64,000 nt of DNA from NCBI GenBank assembly GCA_017416915.1, contig JAFQAN010000012.1, positions 1 through 64,000 of the forward strand, in the 5' to 3' direction. The notes under the pieces were generated by a model. That model saw nothing but the letters and a program-made list of their open reading frames with translations, made no database searches and had not been told where the DNA came from. Numbering within the stretch: the first letter of the stretch is position 1; each line of letters opens with the position of its first letter. Source of the DNA: Alistipes sp. (GTDB lineage Bacteria; Bacteroidota; Bacteroidia; Bacteroidales; Rikenellaceae). Shown here piece by piece: positions 16,566 to 24,714 of the stretch. The position numbers and the translations under genes are program-made.

Positions 16566-16650
16566 CGGAGAGGGAGGGATTCGAACCCCCGGAGCCTCGC
16601 AGCTCAACGGTTTTCAAGACCGCCGCAATCGACCACTCTGCCACCTCTCC
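16566..16650 (-). tRNA. tRNA-Ser (anticodon TGA)
   Basis: 85-nt class II tRNA. The acceptor arms GGAGAGG and CCTCTCC pair perfectly with discriminator G, typical of serine. The anticodon loop reads CTTGAAA with anticodon TGA, flanked by a GGCGG-type stem. There is a long variable arm (GTTGAGCTGCGAGGC region) and the T-arm contains GGTTCGAATCC. CCA is not encoded. A two-box promoter lies immediately upstream and a terminator downstream. Confidence 0.96.
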
Positions 16651-16656
16651 AAGGGA

Positions 16657-16688
16657 CAAAAGTAGAACAAATTTTCGGAACAACCAAA
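16657..16688 (-). promoter_or_regulatory. Two-box promoter of tRNA-Ser
   Basis: Minus strand TTTG (16688-16685), 20-bp spacer, TACTTTTG (16664-16657), ending about 7 nt before the mature 5' end at 16650. Confidence 0.85.
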
Positions 16689-16933
16689 CAAAATCTTAAA
16701 TATTTTTATCAAGACCATACACCAAACCGTGTAATACATTGATAATTCATAGCTTAGACATCACGTAATTGGTCATTGCAACCACACCTCAAACACCATA
16801 CGATGCCTCAAATCTCTAAAAAGATAAATTGTAGGCTATCATTTCATCGCAACACCTCGTTATGAAATAGGCAAGAGCGAGTTGATGAGTTATCGCACAT
16901 ATCACAAGCTACACCATACTAAAATAGCGTACA

Positions 16934-16970
16934 CCAAAAAGGGTGTCGGACCGCATCGCCCAACACCCTT
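16934..16970 (-). terminator. Terminator of the hflX-to-lipoprotein operon
   Basis: AAGGGTGT and ACACCCTT pair around a ~20-nt loop, followed on the minus strand by T5. It lies about 65 bp after the stop at 17035. Confidence 0.7.
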
Positions 16971-17034
16971 ATCGTAGCGTTAAATATTGCGATAGCCATC
17001 ACTGCACAAAACAGCGCAGCACGACTCTCGATGT

Positions 17035-19377
17035 TTAGTTCCATCCTGGATCAACAACCTCGCCACGCTCATACTGCTCCGTCGTAGCACCCGCCGAAGC
17101 CTCATCGCCAGGGGTGGGGTCGGGGTCGGGCGTAGGCTCGGGGATGGCATCACCAGGCTTGCAGCCGTCGGTCATAACCCATACTGCACCATTTATGGTA
17201 TCGATATATATATCGTACTTAGCGCCCTGCTCGGCATCAACCTTAATATTGCTACCGCCAACAGCCCAGAACGATATAGCACTATGTATCGCATAGGTCT
17301 CCTCTGCACGAAGACCCATCCAAATACCGTCTCGCTTCACCTTAAACTCTATACCGTTGTTATTGCTATCAGCGAAGACAACATCCTCCGCAACAAAATA
17401 GCCATCCTTCTCGACCGTTGCAATATCACCCCACTGGTTGCCCTCAAACTCTCCGCTTATAGTCCAATTATCGCTCGGCACCATGCCGTCCTCCATAACC
17501 CAAACGGACATATAGTCAGTGTCGAGGTAGATGTCATACTTGGTGTTAGCCGCGCCGTTCACGGTGATATTTGAGCCATCGTCGCTAACAATAAAGGGGG
17601 TATTCAACTCCACAGCCTGCTCATCCTTGGTACCATACCACGCTGCACCCTTGCGGAACTTGAACTGCAAACCATCGCCATTATCATTAGCAAACTGAAC
17701 ATCCTCGGCAACATAATAGATACCTCTCTCGACCATTACAACGCCTGTTGCCCAGTTATCGCCCACCAGGTTGCCCATCACAAGCCACATATTATTCGGC
17801 AAAAGACCATCCTCCATAACCCAAACACTCAACGTATTGTGGTCGAGGTAGATGTCATACTTGGTGTTAGCCGCGCCGTTGATAATGATATTATTCCAAC
17901 CCTTACCCTCATCATTGCTCAAAGCAACAGTAATCTCAGAGTTAATATTATAAGGCTCATTGCCTACCACACCAAACCAATTATCGCCACGACGAAGCTT
18001 GAACTGCAAGCCCTCGTTATTGGCATTGGCAAACTGAACATCCTGCAACACGTAGAGGTCGTTCGAGAGCTGCATCTCGAAGCCATACTTCCAAGTATCG
18101 CCTACCAAGTCGCCCAATACATACCATTTATCGGCATCGAACACAGGAACACTCGACGGGTGCTGACCTGCGGTCATAATGTAGTAGGCGTCGGTTGCCT
18201 CGTTGAGGTATATATCGTAAGTACCCGTCTCGCTAACCGAGATATTCTCCTGACCCTCGACAACGGTAGCATACTTAGCATTGGGAGCCGTCTTGGCACT
18301 ACCACCCAAGTCTAAATCGTCCCACGACGCGTTCTTCACGAACTTAAACTCCGTTGCATCTGTCTCACCAGCCGTAAGAGCGACGTTGTATGCTACGAAG
18401 TAGCCATCAACAGCGTACATCGCTACACCCTTTGCGGCATCCCAGCCGTTCATCGTACCCACAATGCTCCACTCCGACGCATCGGGGTCGGGGTCGGGAT
18501 TAGGTGTCTCGGTCTCGACGTTGATTGCTGCCAAAGGTACAATCTGGTTGCGGGCAACGGTTACTTCATTCTCTGCCGTGCGGCTTACAACGGTGCCGTC
18601 GCTGCACGTAACATCGACTTTGAGCGCCGTATATGTTGCGGGAGGCACAATCACAAATAGGCTCTGTGCAGTCTCCGTAAGAGAAAGGTTAATATCCTTC
18701 AACGTGATAACGGCAGCATTTACCGAGCCACCTGTGAGCGCGAGCGTCTCGGGGTCGATGGTAAATGTCGCGGGGGCAGCGTCCGTAAGGTCGTAACCTG
18801 CGTCGCTGAGCGTAACGCTACTAACGGTTACGTTACCCGTAAGGTTAAGCTCTATGATACCAAAGGGGTTACGGAAGCTGATGTTGGTCTGCGCAGCCGT
18901 AAACTTGGCAATCATAGGGCAGCAGTTGTTGGCAAACGTGCCTGCTACATACCTCTGCTCGTAGGGGAATGCCACCTCGGTAGGCGACTCCCAGCAGTCG
19001 GGATATGTGGCGTAGAGCGCGCTACCCTCAGTAGCCTCGGGCAGATAGCCCTCAAAGGTTGCGGTTGAGGTGTTTGCACCATCCTTCATTGCGAAGGTCT
19101 CCTCGTTGAACGAGGCATAGTTGTCCGTAGAGCCGAAGACGGTAATCGCATCGCCCTCGTTCCAAATCACCTCATACTCCTCGTTGAGATGTGTACGTGT
19201 ACTCTCCGTCGATGCCTTCAACACCACCATCTCCACATCGGGTTCGGGCGTAGGCTCGGGTTCAGGCTCGGGTGTGGGAGTAATCACATCTGGCTCATTA
19301 CAGCCTACAAGCAACATAGCTACCGTGGTACAGGCTACCGCCACGTTACGCACCCATTTTACGTTGTTGATTTTCAT
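17035..19377 (-). CDS. Fimbrillin-like plus SusE/F-like multi-module lipoprotein
   Basis: 780 residues. Lipobox LLVGC gives Cys26, then a Pro/Glu spacer. Residues ~50-295 resemble a fimbrillin-like domain (STRTHLNEEYEVIWNEGDAI, and VARNQIVPLAAINV at its end). Four carbohydrate-binding-like modules of about 107 residues follow from ~304, 415, 529 and 637, each starting W-x-I/V-x-G-x-x-x-G and ending YDIYLD...VWVMEDG, like the modules of SusE/SusF outer-membrane starch-binding lipoproteins. A low-complexity tail ends DPGWN. Last gene of a minus-strand run, 25 bp after an LTA-synthase-like gene. The ligand is unknown and no SusC/SusD is nearby. Confidence 0.75.
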   Translation of the reverse strand: MKINNVKWVRNVAVACTTVAMLLVGCNEPDVITPTPEPEPEPTPEPDVEMVVLKASTESTRTHLNEEYEVIWNEGDAITVFGSTDNYASFNEETFAMKDGANTSTATFEGYLPEATEGSALYATYPDCWESPTEVAFPYEQRYVAGTFANNCCPMIAKFTAAQTNISFRNPFGIIELNLTGNVTVSSVTLSDAGYDLTDAAPATFTIDPETLALTGGSVNAAVITLKDINLSLTETAQSLFVIVPPATYTALKVDVTCSDGTVVSRTAENEVTVARNQIVPLAAINVETETPNPDPDPDASEWSIVGTMNGWDAAKGVAMYAVDGYFVAYNVALTAGETDATEFKFVKNASWDDLDLGGSAKTAPNAKYATVVEGQENISVSETGTYDIYLNEATDAYYIMTAGQHPSSVPVFDADKWYVLGDLVGDTWKYGFEMQLSNDLYVLQDVQFANANNEGLQFKLRRGDNWFGVVGNEPYNINSEITVALSNDEGKGWNNIIINGAANTKYDIYLDHNTLSVWVMEDGLLPNNMWLVMGNLVGDNWATGVVMVERGIYYVAEDVQFANDNGDGLQFKFRKGAAWYGTKDEQAVELNTPFIVSDDGSNITVNGAANTKYDIYLDTDYMSVWVMEDGMVPSDNWTISGEFEGNQWGDIATVEKDGYFVAEDVVFADSNNNGIEFKVKRDGIWMGLRAEETYAIHSAISFWAVGGSNIKVDAEQGAKYDIYIDTINGAVWVMTDGCKPGDAIPEPTPDPDPTPGDEASAGATTEQYERGEVVDPGWN
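17521..17880. repeat. 39-bp exact direct repeat inside the lipoprotein gene
   Basis: 17521-17559 and 17842-17880 are identical, 321 bp (107 codons) apart, at equivalent places in modules 3 and 2. The conservation of DNA within otherwise diverged modules points to recent duplication or gene conversion. Confidence 0.85.
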
Positions 19378-19402
19378 AGTTCTGTGTTTTTTAGGTTTTA
19401 TA

Positions 19403-21271
19403 CTATAATCGTTTTATCTCTATGAATGTCTTTTGTAGTAGGGCTTTACCCTGCTCCAAGCGTCTCTCGCCACCCTCGCCCACGTCGCTAAGTGTCGTAA
19501 GCGTAGTGTGGTCGTAGAGCGTTACACCCTCCTTGTCGATGACGCCAAAGCCATTGTTAAATGTCCAATAGCCGAAGTGCGACACGTCGCCACGCGACAC
19601 GTCGCGGCTGAACGTAAAGTCGTCGTGCGCAATGCCCATCTGCCCGAGTAGCGTCGCCGCAAGGTCGGTCTGCGAGGCGTAGGCGTCGATATGTCGTGCG
19701 CCACTGAGCGCACCACCCACCCACAACATCGGGATATGGTGTCGCTCGGGGGAGTTGTTGCCCACCGTCGCGGGATAGGGGTATCCGTGGTCGGGGATGA
19801 TGACAACAAGCGTATTTTCCCAATGTTCCGTCGCCCGCAGACGCTCCACTATGTCGCCGATGACCTCGTCTGCGAAGGCAAACGAGTTGAGCATATCATC
19901 GCTAAGACGGCGATACGGCACCTCGAAGGGCTCGTGGCTGCTGAGCGTGAGTATCACATCAAACGTGCTTACGCCACTATCCATACGACGTATTATCTCG
20001 TTGGTGGCATACTCCGCCACAACATCATCGGCATAACCCCACTTCGAGCGGTGTCCCTCGATAGGCATCACATCCTCATCTATGACCTCCTCAAAGCCTG
20101 TGGCATAGAGGTATGCCGCAGTATTTGTGAAGTTGGCGTCGCCGCCATAGAAGAAGCGTGTGCGGTAGCCCTCGGCAAGCAGCGTACGCGCTATGCCGCC
20201 GAGGTGTGCCGCCTTGTTGGGGTACTTCATTATCGACATCTTGGGCTGCGACAGAAAGCCACTCAGCGTCGCCACCGTACCACGGTCGGTACGGAACGAT
20301 GAGGCGTAGAGGTTTTCAAACCAGATGCCCTCGCCACGTAGCGCGTTAAGACGTGGCGTAACAGCCTCGCCATCGCACTGCGCATCGGTTATCGTACGCC
20401 CCATACTCTCGGCAACGATAAGCACAATATTGGGACGCTCCATATTGAGCCACCTATCATACTCCACACACTCCGCATCGCTACGCATCGCCTCGGCAAA
20501 GAGCCGCTCAGCCTCCTCGTCCGAGTAGAAGTTATACTCGTCAAAGTCGTCGCCCGTAAATGCCGAGCTGAGCAGCGAGAAGATGGGGTTTATCGCCGCC
20601 TGATTGAGAAACATCTTCGACGAGAAGAAGGCCTTAGAGACATTTGCTGTTGCGGGCGTCAGACCGCCGCGTATCATCACAAATAGGACCCCTGCAAGTA
20701 GTATCATCGCCACGGACGACGCTACACGCGCCATACGTGGCGCAAGGTGGAGACGATTCTCGGTGCTAAACTGCGGCTCAAATAGACGCCTAACAATAGT
20801 GCCATAGAGCCATACGCCCACCGCCACCGTAGCGGCAATATAGAGCGTTGCAGCGATGCCATTTGCCAATGACACACTCGCCATCATCTCCTTGGGCGAG
20901 TAGATAAAGACCTGAGCGTCGATGCGCGCCTGCCACTCGCCAAACATACCCATATCGGCAGTCTCGATTAGCGCAACGAGCAGCGTAACGACGATAAAAT
21001 ACCATCTCATCGAGCGTTGCCACAGCGCTCTACCCCGCTCCTTGACGGGCAGCCACACGCTCGTCATCGTCGACAAGAGCGGAACGACCAATATATATCC
21101 CGCCGTGACGCTGTCGAGGCTCATTCCGTGCCACAACGCAGCAAACAGCTCCCCAAAGCTACACTCCACAGCCATCGCGTGGTAGTAGATAAGAAATACC
21201 ACACGGTTGATTGTGAAGAGCAGCATCGTCGCAACGTAGCTTGCAACTAAGAATTGGAGGTGCTTGCGCAT
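19403..21271 (-). CDS. LTA-synthase-like membrane phosphotransferase/sulfatase (paralog 2)
   Basis: 622 residues, about five N-terminal membrane segments up to residue ~210 and a periplasmic alkaline-phosphatase-superfamily domain. Key motifs: NIVLIVAESMGR (metal-binding Glu), SSFRTDRGTVATLSG (Thr nucleophile region), VVIIPDHGYPYP (Asp-His). The acceptor is unknown because lipoteichoic acid is not expected in this group. It lies 30 bp after upp and 25 bp before the fimbrillin/SusF-like lipoprotein gene, so an hflX-upp-enzyme-lipoprotein transcript is likely. It is a distant paralog of the enzyme at 10559; only the catalytic motifs are clearly shared. Confidence 0.85.
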   Translation of the reverse strand: MRKHLQFLVASYVATMLLFTINRVVFLIYYHAMAVECSFGELFAALWHGMSLDSVTAGYILVVPLLSTMTSVWLPVKERGRALWQRSMRWYFIVVTLLVALIETADMGMFGEWQARIDAQVFIYSPKEMMASVSLANGIAATLYIAATVAVGVWLYGTIVRRLFEPQFSTENRLHLAPRMARVASSVAMILLAGVLFVMIRGGLTPATANVSKAFFSSKMFLNQAAINPIFSLLSSAFTGDDFDEYNFYSDEEAERLFAEAMRSDAECVEYDRWLNMERPNIVLIVAESMGRTITDAQCDGEAVTPRLNALRGEGIWFENLYASSFRTDRGTVATLSGFLSQPKMSIMKYPNKAAHLGGIARTLLAEGYRTRFFYGGDANFTNTAAYLYATGFEEVIDEDVMPIEGHRSKWGYADDVVAEYATNEIIRRMDSGVSTFDVILTLSSHEPFEVPYRRLSDDMLNSFAFADEVIGDIVERLRATEHWENTLVVIIPDHGYPYPATVGNNSPERHHIPMLWVGGALSGARHIDAYASQTDLAATLLGQMGIAHDDFTFSRDVSRGDVSHFGYWTFNNGFGVIDKEGVTLYDHTTLTTLSDVGEGGERRLEQGKALLQKTFIEIKRL

Positions 21272-21301
21272 CGTAGCTATGGTTATATCATATTTCGCTG
21301 A

Positions 21302-21955
21302 TTATAGCTTCTCGCCGTATGCCAAGTCGCCCGCATCGCCGATGCCTGGGACGATATATGACTTCGACGTAAGCTCCTCATCTACCGCAGCACACCACAA
21401 CGTGCAGTTCTGCCTCGACGTGTGCTTCATCACATAATCGACACCCTGCTCCGAGGCGAAGGCGGCGGCAAAGTGGGTATGTGCAGGCTGCCCTGCACGA
21501 CGTATAAGTGCATCATATACAAGCATTAGCGAGCTGCCCGTTGCAAGCATAGGATCTACTAAGATGAGGGTCTTGCCACTCAGCGAGCTTGTCGATACAT
21601 ACTCCACATCGACGATGAAGCTGCCATCGGGACGACTCTTGCGGTATGCCGACACAAAGCCGTTCTCGGCATCGTCGAAGTAGTTGAGAAATCCCTGGTG
21701 GAAGGGCAGTCCTGCACGCAGGATTGTCGCAAGCACAACCTTGTCGTCGATAGACTGCACCGAGGCGATGCCCAGAGGTGTCTCCACCATCTGTGTCTTG
21801 TAGTTCAGTTTCTTCGAAATCTCGTATGCCATAATCTCGGCAACACGCTCCATGTTACGGCGAAAGCGCATCGAGTCCTGCTGTACGTTCTTGTCGCGCA
21901 TCTGCGCCAAGAACTTGTTGAGAATGGTGTTCTCGTGGTTGAGTACGTGTAACAT
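21302..21955 (-). CDS. upp: Uracil phosphoribosyltransferase
   Basis: Salvage enzyme converting uracil and PRPP to UMP. 217 residues, slightly longer than the common 208. The PRPP-binding loop is LILVDPMLATGSSLMLV, and the N-terminal arginine-rich segment and LRAGLPFHQGFLNYFDDA match the type I family. The C-terminal uracil-binding GIGDAGDLAYG is present. Second gene of a probable minus-strand operon, 31 bp after hflX. Confidence 0.95.
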   Translation of the reverse strand: MLHVLNHENTILNKFLAQMRDKNVQQDSMRFRRNMERVAEIMAYEISKKLNYKTQMVETPLGIASVQSIDDKVVLATILRAGLPFHQGFLNYFDDAENGFVSAYRKSRPDGSFIVDVEYVSTSSLSGKTLILVDPMLATGSSLMLVYDALIRRAGQPAHTHFAAAFASEQGVDYVMKHTSRQNCTLWCAAVDEELTSKSYIVPGIGDAGDLAYGEKL

Positions 21956-21986
21956 TGTACTGCTATTTATTTGGTTATAATATCTT

Positions 21987-23231
21987 CTAATATAGGAAGT
22001 TGTTGAACGGATAACGCCCTGCGTGTATCTCGCGTACCATACCGTAGAGGTCCGAGCGTAGCTTGTCGATACCCGTACGGTCTATCGCCGATATGAAGAT
22101 GCAGGGGGTATTTCCCTTCGCTATCCAGCTCTTTTTGAGGTCGTCCAGAGATAGGTTTTCGCGCGTTGCGGGCGTCAGGTCATCCTCCTCCTTCGGGGTG
22201 TAGGTATAGGCATCAATCTTGTTGAATACAAGGAACGTAGGCTTGTCTGCCGCGCCAATGTCGGCAAGCGTCTGCTTCACTACGGCTATCTGGTCCTCGA
22301 AGCCTGGGTGCGATATATCTACCACGTGCAGCAGGAGGTCTGCCTCACGTACCTCGTCGAGCGTCGATTTGAACGACTCGATAAGCTCTGTCGGCAGCTT
22401 GCGGATGAAGCCCACGGTATCGGACATAAGGAATGGAAGGTTGTCGAATACCACCTTGCGTACCGTTGTATCGAGCGTTGCAAAGAGCTTATTCTCGGCA
22501 AACACCTCGCTCTTCGAGAGCAGGTTCATCAGCGTCGATTTTCCCACGTTGGTATATCCCACGAGCGCCACACGCACCATCTGTCCGCGGTTGGAGCGCT
22601 GCACTGCCATCTGACGGTCAATCTTTTTGAGGTCCTCTTTGAGCTTCGATATACGGTTGCGCACTATACGGCGGTCGGTCTCTATCTCGCGCTCACCCGC
22701 ACCACCACGCGTTCCTGTGCCACCACGCTGACGTTCGAGGTGTGTCCACATACCCGTAAGGCGTGGCAACATATACTCGTTGTGTGCCAGCTCCACCTGT
22801 GTCTTGGCGTATGCTGTCTGCGCGCGCGACATAAAAATATCGAGGATAAGGCGTGTACGGTCCATTATGCGGCACGGCATCGCCTGCTCGATGTTGCGTG
22901 TCTGTGCAGGCGACAGCTCGTCGTCGAATATGGCGACGTCTATCTCGTTCTCCTTGCACCACAGGGCTATCTCTTCGAGCTTACCTGGTCCTACGTATAT
23001 CTTCGATAGGGGCTGCGGCAGGCGCTGCGTGAAGCGTCGTACGCTACGGATGTTCGCCGTCTCTGCCAAGAACTCCAACTCATCGAGGTACTCGTGCGCC
23101 GTGTCGGGATTTTGGTTGTCGCGTATTACGGCAACCAGCACCGCACGTGTCTCACGCTCTTCGAGCGTCGGCATAGGCTCTTTGGCGCGCTTACCCTTAG
23201 GCTGAGTCTCCTCTTTCAAATCATCTCTCAT
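21987..23231 (-). CDS. hflX: GTPase HflX
   Basis: Ribosome-associated GTPase that in other bacteria splits stalled or hibernating 70S ribosomes under stress. 414 residues: N-terminal HflX domain (residues ~25-200, with YVGPGKLEEIA and the FDDELSPAQTRNIEQ segment), a linker with RGGTGTRGGAGEREIETDRR, and a G domain from ~205 with G1 GYTNVGKST, G3 DTVGFIRKLP and G4 FNKIDA. First gene of a minus-strand run leading to upp. No clear TAnnTTTG box is seen directly upstream. Confidence 0.95.
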   Translation of the reverse strand: MRDDLKEETQPKGKRAKEPMPTLEERETRAVLVAVIRDNQNPDTAHEYLDELEFLAETANIRSVRRFTQRLPQPLSKIYVGPGKLEEIALWCKENEIDVAIFDDELSPAQTRNIEQAMPCRIMDRTRLILDIFMSRAQTAYAKTQVELAHNEYMLPRLTGMWTHLERQRGGTGTRGGAGEREIETDRRIVRNRISKLKEDLKKIDRQMAVQRSNRGQMVRVALVGYTNVGKSTLMNLLSKSEVFAENKLFATLDTTVRKVVFDNLPFLMSDTVGFIRKLPTELIESFKSTLDEVREADLLLHVVDISHPGFEDQIAVVKQTLADIGAADKPTFLVFNKIDAYTYTPKEEDDLTPATRENLSLDDLKKSWIAKGNTPCIFISAIDRTGIDKLRSDLYGMVREIHAGRYPFNNFLY

Positions 23232-23835
23232 TAGCTATATATAATATAGGTATTGTACGACAACGCCCCTTGCGGGGTGCTGCATAGGCTACTTAGAAGC
23301 CCGCTTGGATGGTGCGGTGCTTATCGGCAGCCATAAAAAAAAGACTGACTAAAAAGCGTGATTGTTCGGGTTGTCGCCACGGTCGCTCTATATGGGCAAA
23401 GTAAGTAACCTTCGCTCTACCCTCGACCTGATTGCGACTTCACAGCCTCGAAATCCTTAGTTGTTTGGAGCCATCCGACGTATGCCACTCTTCGATAGCG
23501 CCACCTTCAATATAGCTTCGCTACCTCTTTGGAACAGCCTTGCTACCTTTTCCAAAATAGCTTGCTACCCTTTGCAGCAGTTTTGCCACCTCCCGAAATA
23601 GCTTGCTACCCTTTGCAGCAGCCTTGCCACCTTGCGGCACTCTCACGTCTCCTTTGCGACACTCCCTCGTCTGCTCTGCGGCACTCCTCAGCCTCCTCTA
23701 CTCTGCCTCTCTCTGCCTCTCTCTGCCTCTCCTTTTCTCCCCCTCTCTGCCGCCTCTTCTCTTCACTAAGGTACAGAACTTCGCAGCTCTGAACTACTCA
23801 CTTTTTAGTCAGCCTCTATGTTATGGTATGACCTC
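23232..23835. other. Non-coding spacer with C/T-rich low complexity
   Basis: About 600 bp between the hflX start and the tonB stop. A 12-bp inverted repeat (CTGACTAAAAAG at ~23344, CTTTTTAGTCAG at ~23801) bounds it. Inside are three tandem 41-42-bp units and a CT-rich stretch around 23690-23760. An 87-codon open frame here is low complexity and not accepted. Confidence 0.65.
23513..23636. repeat. Three tandem ~41-bp units
   Basis: Units start at about 23513, 23555 and 23596 and share ATAGCTT(c)GCTACC...GCAGC...TTGC(c/t)ACC. Units two and three differ in only a few positions; unit one is more diverged. Confidence 0.8.
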
Positions 23836-24525
23836 TTACTGCTGAATCTTGAATGATACGGGCAGGGTGTAGGTTACACGCACGGGCTTGTTACGCTGCT
23901 TACCAGGCTTCCATTTCGGCGAGCGTTGTAGTACTGCAACGGCAGCATCCGACAATGTCTTATCGGGCGATTGGAGAACCTGAATGTTAGAGAGCTTACC
24001 ATCCTTCTCTACGACGAACTTGATAACCACGTTACCCTGGATACCATTTTCGAGGGCGATTTGGGGGTATCTAACATTTGACTGCACCCAGTTACGGAAC
24101 TTCGAGAGGTCTCCACCCTGGAATGTAGGCATCTCCTCAGCGTTCACGAAGATCTCCTCCTCCTCGATGACCTCCTCTTTCTCCTCGATTACAATCTCGA
24201 AGTCGCCGAAATCATCGGGGTCCTCGATAAATGCGACGTTTGTATCAATCTTCTGGTCGTTAGAGACGATGTTAAGCACGTCGGTAATAACCTGAACCTT
24301 CGCCTTCTCAACCTCGGGCTGCTGCTCCTGCATATCCTGACGTGAGTTGTCAATCTGCTCAACCTCGGTAGTCTCCTTCTTGGGGGGCTTGTACTCATCA
24401 GCGACTGGCTTTGAGCTCATCGAAAGAGCGATACCCGTAATACCGAGTGCGATCACAAGACCGACCATCAGGAAAAGCGACTTCTTGTTTTCAAGATCCG
24501 CTTTTGGTGTTTTTTTAATCTCCAT
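23836..24525 (-). CDS. TonB-family energy transducer
   Basis: 229 residues with the TonB plan: cytoplasmic basic N-terminus, one membrane helix at about residues 16-36, a long Glu/Pro-rich periplasmic stretch, and a C-terminal TonB domain from ~135 (FQGGDLSKFRNWVQSNVRYP, then GNVVIKFVVEKDGKLSNIQVL and SPKWKPGKQRNKPVRVTYTLPVSF with no long run needed to place it). TonB links the ExbBD proton motor to outer-membrane transporters such as SusC. ExbB/ExbD are not in this window. It has its own -7 element and is divergent from rlmN. Confidence 0.9.
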   Translation of the reverse strand: MEIKKTPKADLENKKSLFLMVGLVIALGITGIALSMSSKPVADEYKPPKKETTEVEQIDNSRQDMQEQQPEVEKAKVQVITDVLNIVSNDQKIDTNVAFIEDPDDFGDFEIVIEEKEEVIEEEEIFVNAEEMPTFQGGDLSKFRNWVQSNVRYPQIALENGIQGNVVIKFVVEKDGKLSNIQVLQSPDKTLSDAAVAVLQRSPKWKPGKQRNKPVRVTYTLPVSFKIQQ

Positions 24526-24595
24526 TTATAGTTAATTTTTTAGTTTTTAATAACTTATCGGCGATAGACCTCGCGTACGTGCGCAGTCCACTATG

Positions 24596-24603
24596 CAAAT
24601 ATA
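24596..24603 (-). promoter_or_regulatory. Promoter -7 element of the tonB-type gene
   Basis: TATATTTG on the minus strand, giving a leader of about 65 nt. The leader start carries the palindromic motif CGTACGTGCGC (24574-24584), also found beside the dnaX promoter. Confidence 0.5.
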
Positions 24604-24657
24604 CACAATAATTTTCAAAAAATGTTAATTCGTGCCGAAAATTATTTAATTTTCTAT

Positions 24658-24665
24658 TAATTTTG
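24658..24665 (+). promoter_or_regulatory. Promoter -7 element of rlmN
   Basis: TAATTTTG, a full match to TAnnTTTG, about 49 nt before the rlmN ATG. Confidence 0.5.
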
Positions 24666-24714
24666 TAGTCGGAACAATGAAGCATATAAGGGAAGCATAT
24701 AAAGATAGAAACAG

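Larger units (their letters stand above)
16651..17034. other. Spacer between tRNA-Ser and the minus-strand lipoprotein operon
   Basis: About 380 bp, AT-rich. Contains the tRNA promoter next to the tRNA and the operon terminator at 16934-16970. I see no gene in it. Confidence 0.7.

Noticed and set aside
16102..16683. Two minus-strand open frames over the tRNA region (16102-16389 and 16399-16683)
   Set aside because: They read through tRNA-Ser and its 3' fragments ([12 protein letters not shown] peptides) and are the classic false genes at tRNA loci.
23529..23845. Two plus-strand frames of 87 and 80 codons
   Set aside because: Leu/Ser/Cys-rich translation of 41-bp tandem units and a CT-rich tract.
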